Notes under the pieces: model-generated
Database searches by the model: none
What the model saw: only the letters and a program-made list of their open reading frames with translations
What the model was told of the DNA's origin: nothing
NCBI GenBank assembly: GCA_963978905.1
Contig: OZ022257.1
Coordinates: 8,764,509 to 8,828,508, forward strand
DNA from: Trichostrongylus colubriformis
Lineage: Eukaryota > Nematoda > Chromadorea > Rhabditida > Trichostrongylidae
DNA: 64,000 nucleotides
Direction of reading: 5' to 3'
Translations under genes and position numbers: made by a program
Part shown: positions 23,501 to 34,080 of the stretch, piece after piece
Layout: every line of letters begins with the position of its first letter
Numbering within the stretch: the stretch's first letter is position 1

Positions 23501-26500
23501 TTTTGTTGAGCGTTGCAGTTTACGACACATGATATTACATCAGCTAATTCACTAGTTTTGTTTGTCTCCGTTAGCACGGTGACAAACAAAACTGGTGCAG
23601 TCTAGAAATCAAAACGAACTCAAAAGCACAGTTTACGATTATTTTCGTGCCTCGTCGCATTCCATAAAGACTTTGGAGCACCGAAGAACATAACTGTGAG
23701 GGAAAAACAAAGAAACTTTTTTAAACCTTCGAAAATAAAGCCCTTGTAGACCATTGGCTTTGACGAATTAACAGCTTAAAAGCAAGCTTTTAGACAAGTT
23801 TCGACGTGATAACATCATCCGACAAGTTGTTATCATTTCTTATCGCAGTCGATATCATGCCTCTCATATACGTACATAAAAGCCACGGCTTACCCTCTGG
23901 CTGAACCGAAGATAGGTGTGGGCCATCGTGAGCTATGCCTTTAGGGAAATCGTTCACGAAAATATGATTCTGATTCTTCTCCAGATCACTGTACGATATA
24001 TTTTCAGTAACTGAACGAGCACAAACACAGATAGAGCCAAAAATCACTTTTTCAATGTAGAAATCAAATTTTAAAAGAAAAAAAAAGAAGAGCAAAGGAG
24101 TCATCAGACGCGCGCCAGTCACCGATTTGCTTCACAGCTTTCCAGAACCCACCCATGATGCCCGCTTGAACGAAACTTTCAGGAAATGTATCTCTGCCAG
24201 ATTTCGTTTTATGGCGCAGAACAGCACAGTTAGCCTTGTTTCTGTAGTGTACAGATGCAGCATAATCATATGAGTGGAGATGAACTCAAACATTAGTAGA
24301 CGAATCCTTTCCGCTAGTCAATCACCTTGCTAATCGCATGCGCTAAATAGACACCCGTGAAATTCTCGTTCTCTCGCTACATGAGAACAGCTCTGCTCCT
24401 GACTTCACCTCCGAAAGGTTTGGCTTCCTTATCAACTGTTTCTACATGGCTCGGTTATGATGCACCCATCCTTCAAACTGTAGCACACACTTCCTGTGAA
24501 GTTTTCCTTTTTGGGAGGTCAAGAGAGGTCAACAAATAGAAGAAAGCCCATAAGATCTTGGAGCACCATGTTTGAAGCGCCAGAGGGTTTCAAAATATTG
24601 TGACGAGGGTTGATGTTTGTTTTATCGTTTTTCGAAGACGCAAACAGAAGCCAGAGTGGGACGTGTCAGAAGCTCAGATTTCAAGTCACATTTTTCATTT
24701 TCATACATGTAGAATCCATATTTCAGCATGCTTATCAACATTCTATCTACTTGGCATGCTTATAATTTCTGTTATCATTATGACTCTATCTTCTGTGGCA
24801 ATCACGATGGTCTATCGTCGCGACGTTGCTATACTACGTGATCTTAATAATAAGACCGGTGTGTCCAAAAACATATACACTCTCAGCCTCAAATTTCAAG
24901 TTGAGGAGAATGTTCGAGTAACCAAGGTGAGATTGAAGAATCCTCCAGGAAAGTATTACGTTGTGGTAAATAAATTTTCCAAATTTTCTGGTAAGCGGAC
25001 CGTGTGATCGGTTTCACTTCTAAAGGATCCTTCGAGGAGTGCATCAGTTGGTTGTAGGGCTCCCGACTGGCTCCGATGATCACTGCAATGGCACACAGGA
25101 AGTTTCAGGGTTCTTCCGAGTGATAAGGTCTACGCTGTGGCCGTCCTCGTGGGAAGCACCTCATTTGATTTCATTGGAAGAAGTGGGTGGACCGAGAGAA
25201 TAAGGAAGATGGGAAGAAATAATCAATCTAAATCAAAGATTCGTAGTGAAAAAAGCCCACATAAGGTTTAATAAAGAATCACAAGGGGCCGTATAAGGTT
25301 ATGAGCGTGTAAGGTTTCATGACATCATCATAAGTACCTGTATAAGCTTATAAGAATAATCGGTAGAAAAACCTGGATTCGAAAGCGCCATATCATGGCC
25401 TAAACTCGCATCTCCTGCACATCCCTTCAAACTGCGACATCACCTTTCCCGGTTGCTCGCTGTAGAAGATGTCATTTGTTGTCTCGTATGATGTGTTTCA
25501 TTCACATGATGATGTGAGATAAGAGAAAAAACTAACAGCAGCAATCAAGTCAATAATGAATGGGAGAATAAGCGAAAGGGTAAGAAAAAAGATTTTCGCG
25601 GCGGACAAATGCTTTGAATTGCCATTCGACGTCATGGCGAGGTGGCATGTGTACAATGTCTGCAAACTAACAAATTTTAAGCACTACTGTAGTATTTACC
25701 GTAGGCTAAAATTGCCACCTCCCGATGTTTCTGAAAAAGTGAATTTTTGCGAAGGCATCTCTGAGCCACGCACTGCTATGGGTTGCCAACCAATTCTTGT
25801 GTAGACGTGGACGACTCCATCTTCATGGCTCTTAACACCTTAATCGTGTAGAAACATATATTCTACCCATGGAAGGGCTTTACCAGCTGATCCCGGAAGT
25901 GCCTTTGAATCAATGAAATTTTGTTGCACGAGGAAATACGAAATTATTGCAAAAAAGAGCCTCAGATATTAACTTCCATGCTCGTACGCGGTAAGTATCC
26001 AGCGCTCTGTCAAATAGCCTGAAGGCACCGGGAGGCATGATGAGAAAGTGAGATTTGTGAATACTTGTGCTCTGACACTTTCACTTCATAAGAGATGATG
26101 TGTGGCGAAACTCGCATTGAAAAATACGGCTTGAAGTCTTATCTCGATGCCGCAGCACAACCAATGCTGCAGTTCATTAGCAGGGCGAGTCACCGGCGAG
26201 AGCGGGACAACTTTCGCGGCAGGTTGAGTGAGCCTCTCTCCCTGTCTGCAGTCTACCTCAGCTAGTGATGCAAAGGGACGCGAAAGACGAAGGGGTTTGC
26301 GGGCTCTTCTTCGGGTTTTTCACCCGGGCTCACCCGCTCTCAAACTCCCGTCGCTCCGATCTCCCGATTCAGAGCCAGTCAGACCACTACGCCTCGCCAG
26401 GACACCCGCGCCTGGTTCGGCGGACCAATGCCCGAAATTTAGTCTGCACCTCTCCACTGGATCACTCTAGCCTCCGTTAGGCACACAGCACACCCTCTGG

Positions 26501-27814
26501 TCTCTCTCGCATCGACAAGATATTAACGCGACAATAGAATAGCACACCGCATTATAGGAACACATCCTACGTTTAAAGGAATCGTCCACGGAAAATGCGT
26601 TTTTGTGTTACCCATACGTTTATGTTGTATTTGCCTAATGTGGGCCTCATGCAAAATTTCACGCGAAAAAATGCGAATCTGGCTGAGATATAGCACCACA
26701 AAGTGCGGTCCCAGTGGGCGGGGCCTAAGAGAAAAGCCTCGTTCCGTCGTCCGCCGTGGTCGGAGACGCATTGTAGGAGCAGGAAGTTTCGTAAACAGTC
26801 CCACTCTCCGTTCCCAACGGCGGCGGACCACGGGACGAGGCTTTTACTCTTAGGCCCCGCCCACTGGGACCGCACTTTGTGGTGCTGTATCTCAGCCAGA
26901 TTCGCATTTTTTCGCGTGAAATTTTGCATGAGGCCCACATTAGGCAAATACAACATAAACGTATGGGTAACACAAAAACGCATTTTCCGTGGACGATTCC
27001 TTTAAGGCACAAGGTGCAACACAAGATAACATACATGACGCATCTATTAACAACGCAATAACATCACACCAGATATAGGTCTTTCCCAAGTCGCCTCCGT
27101 TTGGGCGACTCCATCAGTCGGCTATACGCAGTAGACCACCATCCGGGCGTTTCCTCATGTGGCTGACGGTGTTCAGTTGGGGCATGAACAACATGGCAGT
27201 CCCCAGTCGGGAAGAGGGGTGGACATCGGCTAACTCATGCGGCACCCTAGGTTCCGAGTAGCTTCATAGCGTTACCCGGTGAAAACCGACTGACAGTCGG
27301 TCATCAGACTTTTATACTGGTCTCAGCCACATTCGTAAGCCACGATCTGCCAGATGTACCCCTCCCTGTATCTCTAAGATCCAGTTTTACCATTTTTTGC
27401 ATTTTATTACTCGTATTATGTTGAGTCAATACCAGTTCTCCCAGCTGTGTTAAAAAGTTCAGTGGACGACTTTCAGGTAATAATGTTCCTTTCTGTGGGC
27501 TATTCATTATGGGGATCTTTTGGAACTTGCCTATTTGGTTTAGCTTTCATGATATTCGACGCAACCCATCCGCTCGGATTTCTATTCTACGTGCTTTTCA
27601 ACAACTATTTCGCCGTGTAAGTCCAGCTTGTTCGATTCATATCCTCAACAGGGCTGGGTCACCTGACATAGGGATTTCGCTCCTCGTCGTGCTGCATGCA
27701 AGTTAGGGGCGCCATATGATTTTGATTTTCAGACCGATTGCTTGGCACACGGCACTCCTGGCTCGTACACATAGTGTCTCGCGCCGTATGCTGCGGTACG
27801 AGCGCCTGACGTGA
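17503..27814 (+). CDS. Sre-family (serpentine receptor class E) chemoreceptor, six exons
   Basis: Exons: 17503-17712, 18443-18524, 19717-19932, 24727-24926, 27477-27616 and 27733-27814, all with AG/GT borders and matching phases. Total 930 nt, 309 aa. The order is: N-terminus and TM1 ending LFHRNLIKIMQ; TM2 with QISRVVALFYEARIIE; TM3 then ERSFASRFISDYE, the Sre hallmark, and TM4; TM5 then MVYRRDVAILRDLN and LSLKFQVEENVRVTK; TM6; and a short TM7/C-terminal exon ending RRMLRYERLT. It would be a plasma-membrane chemosensory GPCR. Exon lengths match the paralogue at 35417-44036. The last exon is the doubtful part: the family's C-terminal tail (KYFQQL..W in the paralogue) is missing. A strong donor (CTGAC|GTGAGG, 27810/27811) overlaps the stop, so a further exon could exist. 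Introns 3 and 4 are inflated by palindromes, foldbacks and other repeats. Intact expression is unproven. Confidence 0.78.
17845..18300 (+). repeat. Dispersed repeat family E (copy in sre intron 1)
   Basis: The words ATAAAGTTTTCGGCGTTAAT, CTTTTGTGGGATGCGC, CTAGTTTCATCCAG and CTTGCGGGGG recur in the same order at 19198-19340. Fragments occur at 51540-51660. Class unknown. Confidence 0.5.
19190..19440 (+). repeat. Dispersed repeat family E (second copy)
   Basis: AATAAAGTTTTTAGC, CCTTTTGTGGGGTGCGCC, CTCTAGTTTCATTCTGAATC and ATGCTTGCAGGGGACGA parallel the copy at 17845-18300. It lies in sre intron 2 just before the TM3 exon. Confidence 0.5.
20370..20453. repeat. Perfect 84-bp palindrome
   Basis: 20370-20411 is the exact reverse complement of 20412-20453, with no spacer. 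It begins TACAGTTAGTGCCGTAAGAG and has ATCGCGCGAAAACGC|GCGTTTTCGCGCGAT at the centre. The ends read TACAGT/ACTGTA next to TA, as in Tc1-type termini, so this may be a minimal palindromic MITE. It sits in intron 3 of the sre gene. Confidence 0.95.
20708..21060. repeat. Foldback MITE, family C
   Basis: The left arm has ATCGTGCAAGAAAAATGAGTA, TTACCCGTATATTTACC and GCATGCAAACTTCCACG. The right arm has the complements GAAACTTTGTATGCGG, CAAATATAACATAAGTATATGG and CCGTGCACGG. The centre has GTAAACAGTCCCACTCCTCG, as in the copy at 26573-27005. No coding capacity. Confidence 0.65.
21500..22165. mobile_element. Terminal-inverted-repeat element, family H
   Basis: The left end CGACATCTGGCAACGGATTA, then TTGACGCCAACCGTAGCACCGTCAT, mirrors the right end ATCACGGTGCAATAGTTTGC, then GTCAATTAATCCGTCGCCTG. 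The outer right end is AATGTGAGCGATATCGCAG. The right half is a diverged direct relative of 61960-62265 (both carry AATGTGGGCC..AAAA and the same terminal words). No transposase is seen. Confidence 0.55.
22870..23210. repeat. Dispersed repeat family I
   Basis: Contains GTGGCGAAATCCCGGTGAAAAAGCGC. A short tandem duplication (GATTTCTTGATCCCGCCTCC twice) lies at about 23029-23074. The closing block is the complement of GGAGTGAGCTTCAAGCTAAA. These blocks occur again at 28626-29035 in a different arrangement. An A/T-rich or TE-derived origin cannot be settled. Confidence 0.5.
26000..26310 (+). repeat. Dispersed repeat family J (copy 1)
   Basis: GAAGGCACCGGGAGG, GTGTGGCGAAACTCGCATTGA, CGCGGCAGG, CTGTCTGCAG and GCTAGTGATGCAAAGGG occur in this order. 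The same series is at 62750-63030. Confidence 0.6.
26573..27005. mobile_element. Foldback MITE, family C (best-preserved copy)
   Basis: Near-perfect inverted arms of about 180 bp (26573-about 26755 and about 26815-27005) surround a roughly 60-bp loop. The outer ends are TTAAAGGAATCGTCCACGG and its complement. Arm words include TACCCATACGTTTATGTTG, GTGGGCCTCATGCAAAATTT and GTGGGCGGGGCC. Other copies in the window are at 16065, 20708, 56708 and a half copy near 35060. It is in intron 4 of the sre gene. Apparent ORFs on both strands here are shadows of the palindrome. Confidence 0.9.
27062..27310. other. Moderately GC-rich segment with inverted AGTCGG/CCGACT words
   Basis: AAGTCGCC..GGGCGACT, CAGTCGGC and GACTGACAGTCGGTC are suggestive of a TE remnant, but nothing diagnostic is present. 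It lies in the last part of sre intron 4. Confidence 0.25.
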
Positions 27815-28026
27815 GGGTACACACACCGTTTCAATAGCGAAAGAATTTTATATCGTGTTCGCTTCGAGCCCGTCAAGCTGATCACTGGTTGACTTTTTCG
27901 GCACTGAATTATTTTTTATGAGAAAGAAGTTCCACTCCTATCCTTTTTGACTAACTATTTAGCGCATAAATGGAAACGAAATCTCAAACTTTTCGGTCGT
28001 AAACGAAGAAACTAGCAAGCTGTATT

Positions 28027-28335
28027 ATGAGTCACCAGCAGCACAGAAATATCACTACATTTGTACGAAATCTCAGAGATAGAGATAAATACAGAACATA
28101 TTTCAAATATCCTATAACACCTTACAACCTGATAGCACCTCATATTACTTCGACGATAATTGGCACACACTTAGCAGATTGCTGCCAGTGCGATTCAGTG
28201 TTGCACCTATACGGAGATTGTTGTGGTGCTGGCTGCAACACAAATGAAATAACTAGAGCAAGGCAATTTTGGAAACTGGTAAACGCTGAATACATGGTAG
28301 ACCCACATAGTTGCGCTTGTAATGCAGATTATTGA
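28027..28335 (+). CDS. Hypothetical cysteine-rich ORF (102 aa)
   Basis: ATG at 28027, stop at 28335. The C-terminal half contains ADCCQCDSVLHLYGDCCGAG, then GCN and a late CAC. The CxCD....YGDCC spacing recalls the somatomedin-B / GPCR ectodomain motif, but one expected cysteine is Leu. There is no signal peptide. It begins about 200 bp after the last assigned exon of the sre gene and could be a separate exon or chance. Confidence 0.25.
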   Translation: MSHQQHRNITTFVRNLRDRDKYRTYFKYPITPYNLIAPHITSTIIGTHLADCCQCDSVLHLYGDCCGAGCNTNEITRARQFWKLVNAEYMVDPHSCACNADY

Positions 28336-28625
28336 ATCTGAAGGTGACAAATGCTGCCACAAGAGCTTAAAAAGTCAATGAAAATCGGCTAGTGTCGGTG
28401 CACCTAAAGGCAGCCGCTGGGGAAATTTGGACGAAACATGAAAGTTGTAGTGAATATGAATGGTGTTTAGTAATAAGACGATGAAGAAAAACGGAAGGAA
28501 ACGGCCAAAGATCCGAGCAATAAGACCCCATTCCTACCGTTGATTCTCGACGCGGACAACCTTTACGTCGAGGCGGATAGTCCGGACGAGTTTTCCATTG
28601 GTATGTTACCAAGTGGTAAACGCGA

Positions 28626-29035
28626 AGGGATGTATGGAAATAAGACACCATCTAATATTTAGCGGAGTGAGCTTCAAGCTAAAACTGAGAAGGTGCCGCG
28701 ATACCTTTAGCCCTGTAGCCACTGCCACGGTAGCCAATCAGGAAGCACGTCGCGTCTGGAGGCGGGGTATGTCATACAAATGCATCAGCTATAATATTAA
28801 CCACTATGCCATCCTGTAGCTCCGGGCGCGCTTTACGACATTGCTTTCGCCATAAACAGGCTTGTTAGGCTCTTATTTCTCAATATCCACTAATGCTGTC
28901 TTTAAAAAAATGATAGGGATAATATCTGTAATGAGGAATCTAAAAGAAGTCATTCACATGGAAACAAGCGGCCTAGGAACCCTATTGGTGGCGAAATTTC
29001 CGTCGAAAAGCGCGTCCCGAGCTACAGGGACGGCG
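28626..29035. repeat. Dispersed repeat family I (second copy, rearranged)
   Basis: GGAGTGAGCTTCAAGCTAAA at the left and TGGTGGCGAAATTTCCGTCG near the right correspond to the opposite ends of 22870-23210. Confidence 0.5.
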
Positions 29036-30440
29036 TAGCGGTTAACAGCTGGCACCTTTGGTTGACAGACCCCGCTTTCTGGAGTCCACTTTGCCGAAGA
29101 ATGAAGGTGCTGAGTAACGAGCATGATAGCAGCATGATATTCATCGTAACGTATCAAAACCGTAGCTCTACCACTGCCTTCGATTCAGCCCATTGTACTC
29201 AGGCTCATATAGAGCTTGCGAAACTATCTTCCATATACATCAGATTCGTGGCTCCTGTGAATGATAAGTGAGTGAAGCTTGTGTGATAGTCCTCCCTGTG
29301 ATAAGCACTATCTGTCAACTCGGGCATAGAAAGGAAGAGTAGGAAATACTTTCTTGAAATATTGTTTGGCATAGCTTCTATGTACCTTGAAGCAATCTGC
29401 TCTCCGCTAACTTACCATTCAACTTCTTTTTATCCTAATAAGTATGATTGTAAAATGCGAGAAAAGAGGCTCCTCGGCAATTTCTTTGAAAGCTTGTATG
29501 GGAATTCTTTCACAAGATTCTTACAGACGCGGCGAAGTTATCCTATACCGCGCACATCGCGGTGGTGGTTCTACCATTGAGGTATAGATGCTCTGATCGA
29601 CCTGGAGATGACAGACAGGATCACCAACACAGGACACCAGACCTCAAACCCGCTAAGGGATATTAACTGTAATGGGACAATATCTGTAGATGTAATATAC
29701 ATAACTTCCCATCGGTGTAGGCCATAAGAAAGAAAGAAAGATAAGCATAAGACCAGAAAGCAGCGGCAGAAAACATAAGAAAAGAAGCTGTGTATCGACT
29801 GATATTATTTTACACCTGACCCTGCATGATCACCCGATCTCTCCATCCCTGAGTACGATAAATTTGATTTCAGTTCTTTCGCGATTATGGTGTGGTGGTT
29901 CCTGTGGACTGTAGGTGGGCTGCGGCGACTGCTGAGCATTCGCTTTAAGTCGTACTGCTGTTCTTTCACAGTGAGCTCTGGACGACCGCCTGTCACAAAC
30001 GAAACAGCTCATCCTATCGATGTTCACTTCATTCATTTGAATTCCGCATGGGCTTCATGAATATCAATCTATCATACTTGTTGGTCATTGCATTACACTT
30101 TACTCCTTCTATTTATGTCAAATAAATGCTAGTGTCTTATGTAATCATTACACTTTGGAACTTGATGGAGAACTACGATTTTTCGCTGGAAATCCTCTCT
30201 TCTGAAATGATGAAAATCTCACCCTGCCTACATCCGACTACAGTCCACTCCTATTTAGGCTTTCCTGAGATCCAGGAAGCCCTTCCTTCCCAGAATTGCC
30301 TTTACTTGACCACAGTTGATTTTATCGGGCTTTGCTCTTCTTTCCTTTTGTGTGAAAAACACAAGATCTTAAGCATCGTGTCGTGCAATGGAAATATATA
30401 ATTAGAATAAGATATTGAAATGCAGTATGTACGGCCAGGG
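29036..30440. other. Gene-poor stretch
   Basis: Short frames on both strands only, none with splice-flanked family motifs. Nothing else supported. Confidence 0.3.
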
Positions 30441-30505
30441 TCCAGCCTCCGTTGAGGAATCCTCAACGGGGGGGGGGGGGGGGGGGTCGTAATCGTTGAG
30501 GTGAG
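30440..30505 (+). repeat. Poly-G(19)-TCGTA block with CCTCAACG hairpin (family B end)
   Basis: CGTTGAGGAATCCTCAACG is a perfect short palindrome, followed at once by 19 G residues (30468-30486) and TCGTA. It is the same layout as the ends of other family B pieces. Confidence 0.7.
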
Positions 30506-30599
30506 CATGATCAACAGAGTTTTTCCGGCTCAGGGTCTAAAGTGTAAGGGGAGAAATGATAAAAGTGGCTAATTGGGTTTGAACCCGAAACTAGTTCAA

Positions 30600-30965
30600 C
30601 TTAATAATCATGGAAGCCTCATGCATGGCGCAATCCGCAACAAAACCGGTCATTGCCAATAGCCTTTCCGTTGGTCCGCTGACACCGAAACCACGTATGT
30701 ACAGAGACACCTCCGAAATTCACCGAATAACCGTGGAAAGCGATATCTATCCACGGGTACCACCGTGGATGGACACTCCAGGAACAATGGGATGAAAACG
30801 AAAGTTAGCTGATATGGACTTCCTTCATATCTTACGACAGTTGCAAGTACGTACCCTGGTGTTAGCGGCCACTATGCGGACCTTGTCTTCATTGAGAATG
30901 TGGATGAAATCGTCATGCATGGCGCATCCCACAGAGAAGCTGACCGACGCTTCTCGCCCTCCCAC
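30600..30965. repeat. Dispersed repeat family F (inverted copy of 1-310)
   Basis: Reads as the diverged reverse complement of the first 260-300 bp of the window. TATCTATCCACGGGTACC and AGCTGATATGGACTTCCTTC correspond to TATCTATCGACGGGTCTG and AGCTGATATAGACTTCTTTC on the reverse strand there. Confidence 0.6.
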
Positions 30966-31019
30966 TAAGCCTTCGAGAGTGAAGGATGCATACTAGAGAA
31001 ATTTCAGTGACAATTAGTC

Positions 31020-32100
31020 GATTTTTCCTGAGAATCGTGGGAAGATCTCGCAAGTCCGACGAAAATCAAAAAAATTTTTCAAGTGGCTTTCCTAATTTTT
31101 CTTGCTTCTTTTCAAAGATATGGCATGGCTAGTATAGTCATTCAAAAGCAGCAACCTCGCAGACCCCGGGCACTCAAAAAAGCACTCATATGGTTGAGTT
31201 TGAGGAAACTTATGATCATTTAAAGTGAAACACTTCAATTTCTCAAAATTTTCCTCATCTGATCCTCATCTGGCTTCCCTCGAAATAACTTCCTTTGTTT
31301 TGAAGATATGGCATAGCTCATTCATTTTAGTCATTCAAAAGCGGCAGCGGCAGCGGCAGACCCCGCTTCATCGAAACGCACTCATATGATCAAGGAAGGA
31401 AGTTATGAACATTTCTAGTGAAACACTTCAAAATTTTCCTCATCAAATCCTCAACTGGAAACCCGTATCGAGAACTAAGCAACCATTAGGGAAAGCAAGC
31501 AGTCAATAGGTAAGTCTGAGGGGGTTTTAGGAAAACAGTTTACAGCTATATGAAAGATGGGCTCTAGGTAAAGTTTGAAGTATTTAAATATGTCTGAATT
31601 TAATATGGAGAAGATACCGCGCTCACTGAGAACGCGACGCAGCCGCACCTATTCTTTTTACGCGCATTTCGCGCATATTTATCGGCAACTCGTTACTGTT
31701 TTTGTTTTCTTGTTGTTTTATAATGTTCTTTCGTTGTTTAGGGAGTTCAGGTCTCTAACGCTATGCTTAGAGCGCAGAGAGGCCGTAGCGCTAGCCAAAT
31801 TGGGTTCAAATTTTGCAAGGAAATGATTTTGATGAAGCAAATTCGAATTTTTCTTGTCCTGTGTTAGCCTAAGCCTGGAGAAGGAGATTTCCTTTGGTTA
31901 GGCTTGGGCGAAGTGATTGTTTAGTACAGTTGAAGCAAATTTCTTGTAATATATCGATAAATACTTTGTTCATTATTCATTGCATTTATTTATTATTTAT
32001 TGCAAAATGAAAACTAACAATAACATAAGTGAGAAGGGGGGTCGTACTGACCTCCCCCTCCCTTGTGGGTGGGGGGGGGGGGGTCGTATTTCTTGAAAAT
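31020..32100 (+). repeat. Composite repeat element, family B (second copy)
   Basis: Three internal subrepeats share TTCAAAGATATGGC-like and AGTCATTCAAAAGC words (31110-31150, 31295-31345) and TTTTCCTCATC..ATCCTCA motifs. A GCG-rich block (31620-31680) follows, and the right end has GGGGGGTCGTAC and G(13)TCGTA (32071-32088). The order parallels 4100-6185, but the tandem box array is missing. Confidence 0.45.
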
Positions 32101-32682
32101 TTCCCTCAGCTGGACGCATGACGTTGTACGGCGCTATTCACTAAAAAAAGTGTTATTTACTTCCAGTATGAGCGATAATTGGCTCATTTGAGAACATACC
32201 GAAATTCACGATGAACCAATTCAATGCAGTGTAAATTAACTGTTGAAATCACTTACCTTTTCCTAATTTTTTATTTGATATCTCAAAGCGGCATACCGAA
32301 ACCGAGCAAAATAGCTGCACTGAAATGCGCTTGTAAGCAGAGCGTTGCTCTAATAGGATATTCCATGGTTTTTGCGCTGATCACGGATGGCCTCTGCATT
32401 CTAGACTAGAATGCTATTAAGCGACCATTCACTTTGGCTCATATCACTCAAGAGGGATTACCTCTGGGACTTCGGAGATATCATATTCTACTTTGTGGAT
32501 GAAGCAAGTGGATAAGCTGTAAAGGCAAATCTCATTTGAGTACCTTTGTTCCCTTTGCCACATTTTCTCCCTGCTGAATGATCATTTCATTAGGGAAGGT
32601 ATTACATGCTGAGGTGAATCACTGGTGTCAGCTGCTATCGCCTTGTTATTTTCCTATTATGGATGGATCTCATCTCTACAAT

Positions 32683-33295
32683 ATCGCTCACATTTTCTGA
32701 AAAATCGACGTCTGGCGATGGATTAATCGGCACAAATTGTCGCACCGCTATAACATGCCCCTTTAAACAAAGTTATGACGGTGCGACGGTTTGCGCTGAT
32801 CAGTCCAATCCGTCTCCAGAGCATGTGTAGCCTTATGTCGAATCGATCGACATAAGGCTACACACCCGCTGTCGACGCGCCGCTCGCCACACGACGAAAC
32901 CGGTGCCCGTGGCGAGCGGCGCGGCCGGTTTCGTCGCGTGTGGTGGCGTACATTGCGTACGCTCCCTTAGAAGTTTTACGTCCGAACTGATTGCTTCTTG
33001 ATTAGGATTCTTATCATGTGATGGTACGGCTTCTTTTTCTTTTTATGTTACCATTTTGTCTTTGTGAGGAACCAAAGTTAATGTTTCCAGATAATAATGA
33101 GATAAACAGTTATTTCGTTAAAGGACCTCCATGGTACTAGACCATTAGGCCCTGGGCGAAAACTAATCGACCGCGGCAAGCCGTGCTGATAACGCCGCGA
33201 GTGCTACACCGCAAGCGGAAATTCGACACAACGCCACACATCTCGTCGCCACGTGTCGATATCACAAAGAATGTGAGCGGTGTTGCAGCTCCTCC
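32683..33295. repeat. Family H-related element with nested inverted repeats
   Basis: The left end TACAATATCGCTCACATTTT and the right-side AATGTGAGCGGTGTTGCAGC are inverted ends of family H. Inside, CGATGGATTAATCGGC, CACAAATTGTCGCACCG and the mirror GACGGTGCGACGGTTTGCG form a second short inverted pair (32720-32820). The middle holds the structured cluster listed next. Confidence 0.5.
32824..32942. repeat. Hairpin plus intertwined GC-rich inverted repeats
   Basis: 32824-32840 pairs perfectly with 32848-32864 (TGTGTAGCCTTATGTCG, 17-bp stem, 7-nt loop). Next, GCGCCGCTCGCCAC (32877-32890) pairs with 32909-32922. The overlapping CACACGACGAAACCGG (32888-32903) pairs with 32925-32942 (one 2-nt bulge). 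The two last pairings interleave, so they cannot both form as simple hairpins in one strand without a pseudoknot. Confidence 0.85.
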
Positions 33296-33574
33296 ATCCT
33301 CAATGTTAAGTCTATCTCGGCAGTGCTTGTAAAAGCTAGAGCGAATATACTGAAGGGCTGAGTTAAATTAGAAAATCGATAAAGACAAATGGTACCTCAG
33401 CCATAGAAACTTATGCTTCAACTGACCCTCAAAGGCCATCGATGTAATGTAAAGAAAAGTTACATGCGTGTAATCATTGTGCGGATTAATCAACACGTGG
33501 TGTGGCCAACAATGAGTGAACCCTAGTATAGTTAACACTGAATGGAAAAAATAAATACTACATGGGGGACTCTA

Positions 33575-34080
33575 TTGTTACCCTGCCATATATATATGAA
33601 GCTTCGGCTGTCTGTTCGTCCGTCCCTCCGGCCATCTGTCGGGCTGTAACGAAATTAGGTATCAGGAGGAGTTTAAAGAGCACGCATATACCGAGTGAGC
33701 TCCGCCCACGGAAGGCGGAGCTTGCACAAAATGTTCTGTTTTCAAAAAGAAATGATTGTGTTCCAATATGACCCAAACGTGGAGGAAAGATGGACCAAAT
33801 TTATCGATGAATTTTTGAAAGTGATGAAAGAGGCCTTGGCATAGTGGGCGGTCCTTACAACAAAAACTCTTCACTAGGTCATAACGCGCCCTTGAGATCA
33901 CGAAAAATCGGTGGAAATAAACACTGTTTAAGCTGTCTCCAGCGCACTCAAAGTGAGCGGAGAACAGTCTGTAATGGGCGTAGCGTGTCGCAGTCTATGA
34001 GCAAATCATAGAAAGAATCAATGCCGATCGACCTACTGACGCCCATAGTATTACGCGAAAAGTAGTGTGCGTCAGCCAAC
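33575..34080. repeat. Dispersed repeat family D (TCTGTCCGTCC / GTGTGCGTCAGCC)
   Basis: Begins ATATATATGAAGCTTCGGC and TGTTCGTCCGTCC, contains CTCCGCCCACGGAAGGCGGAG and ends with TAGTGTGCGTCAGCCAACTGG. Related blocks are at 38095-38630 and, on the other strand, 51420-51900. Confidence 0.5.

Noticed and set aside
26523..27061. Five overlapping ORFs of 60-136 codons on both strands
   Set aside because: Mirror-image translations of the foldback MITE arms; the same peptides appear on both strands.
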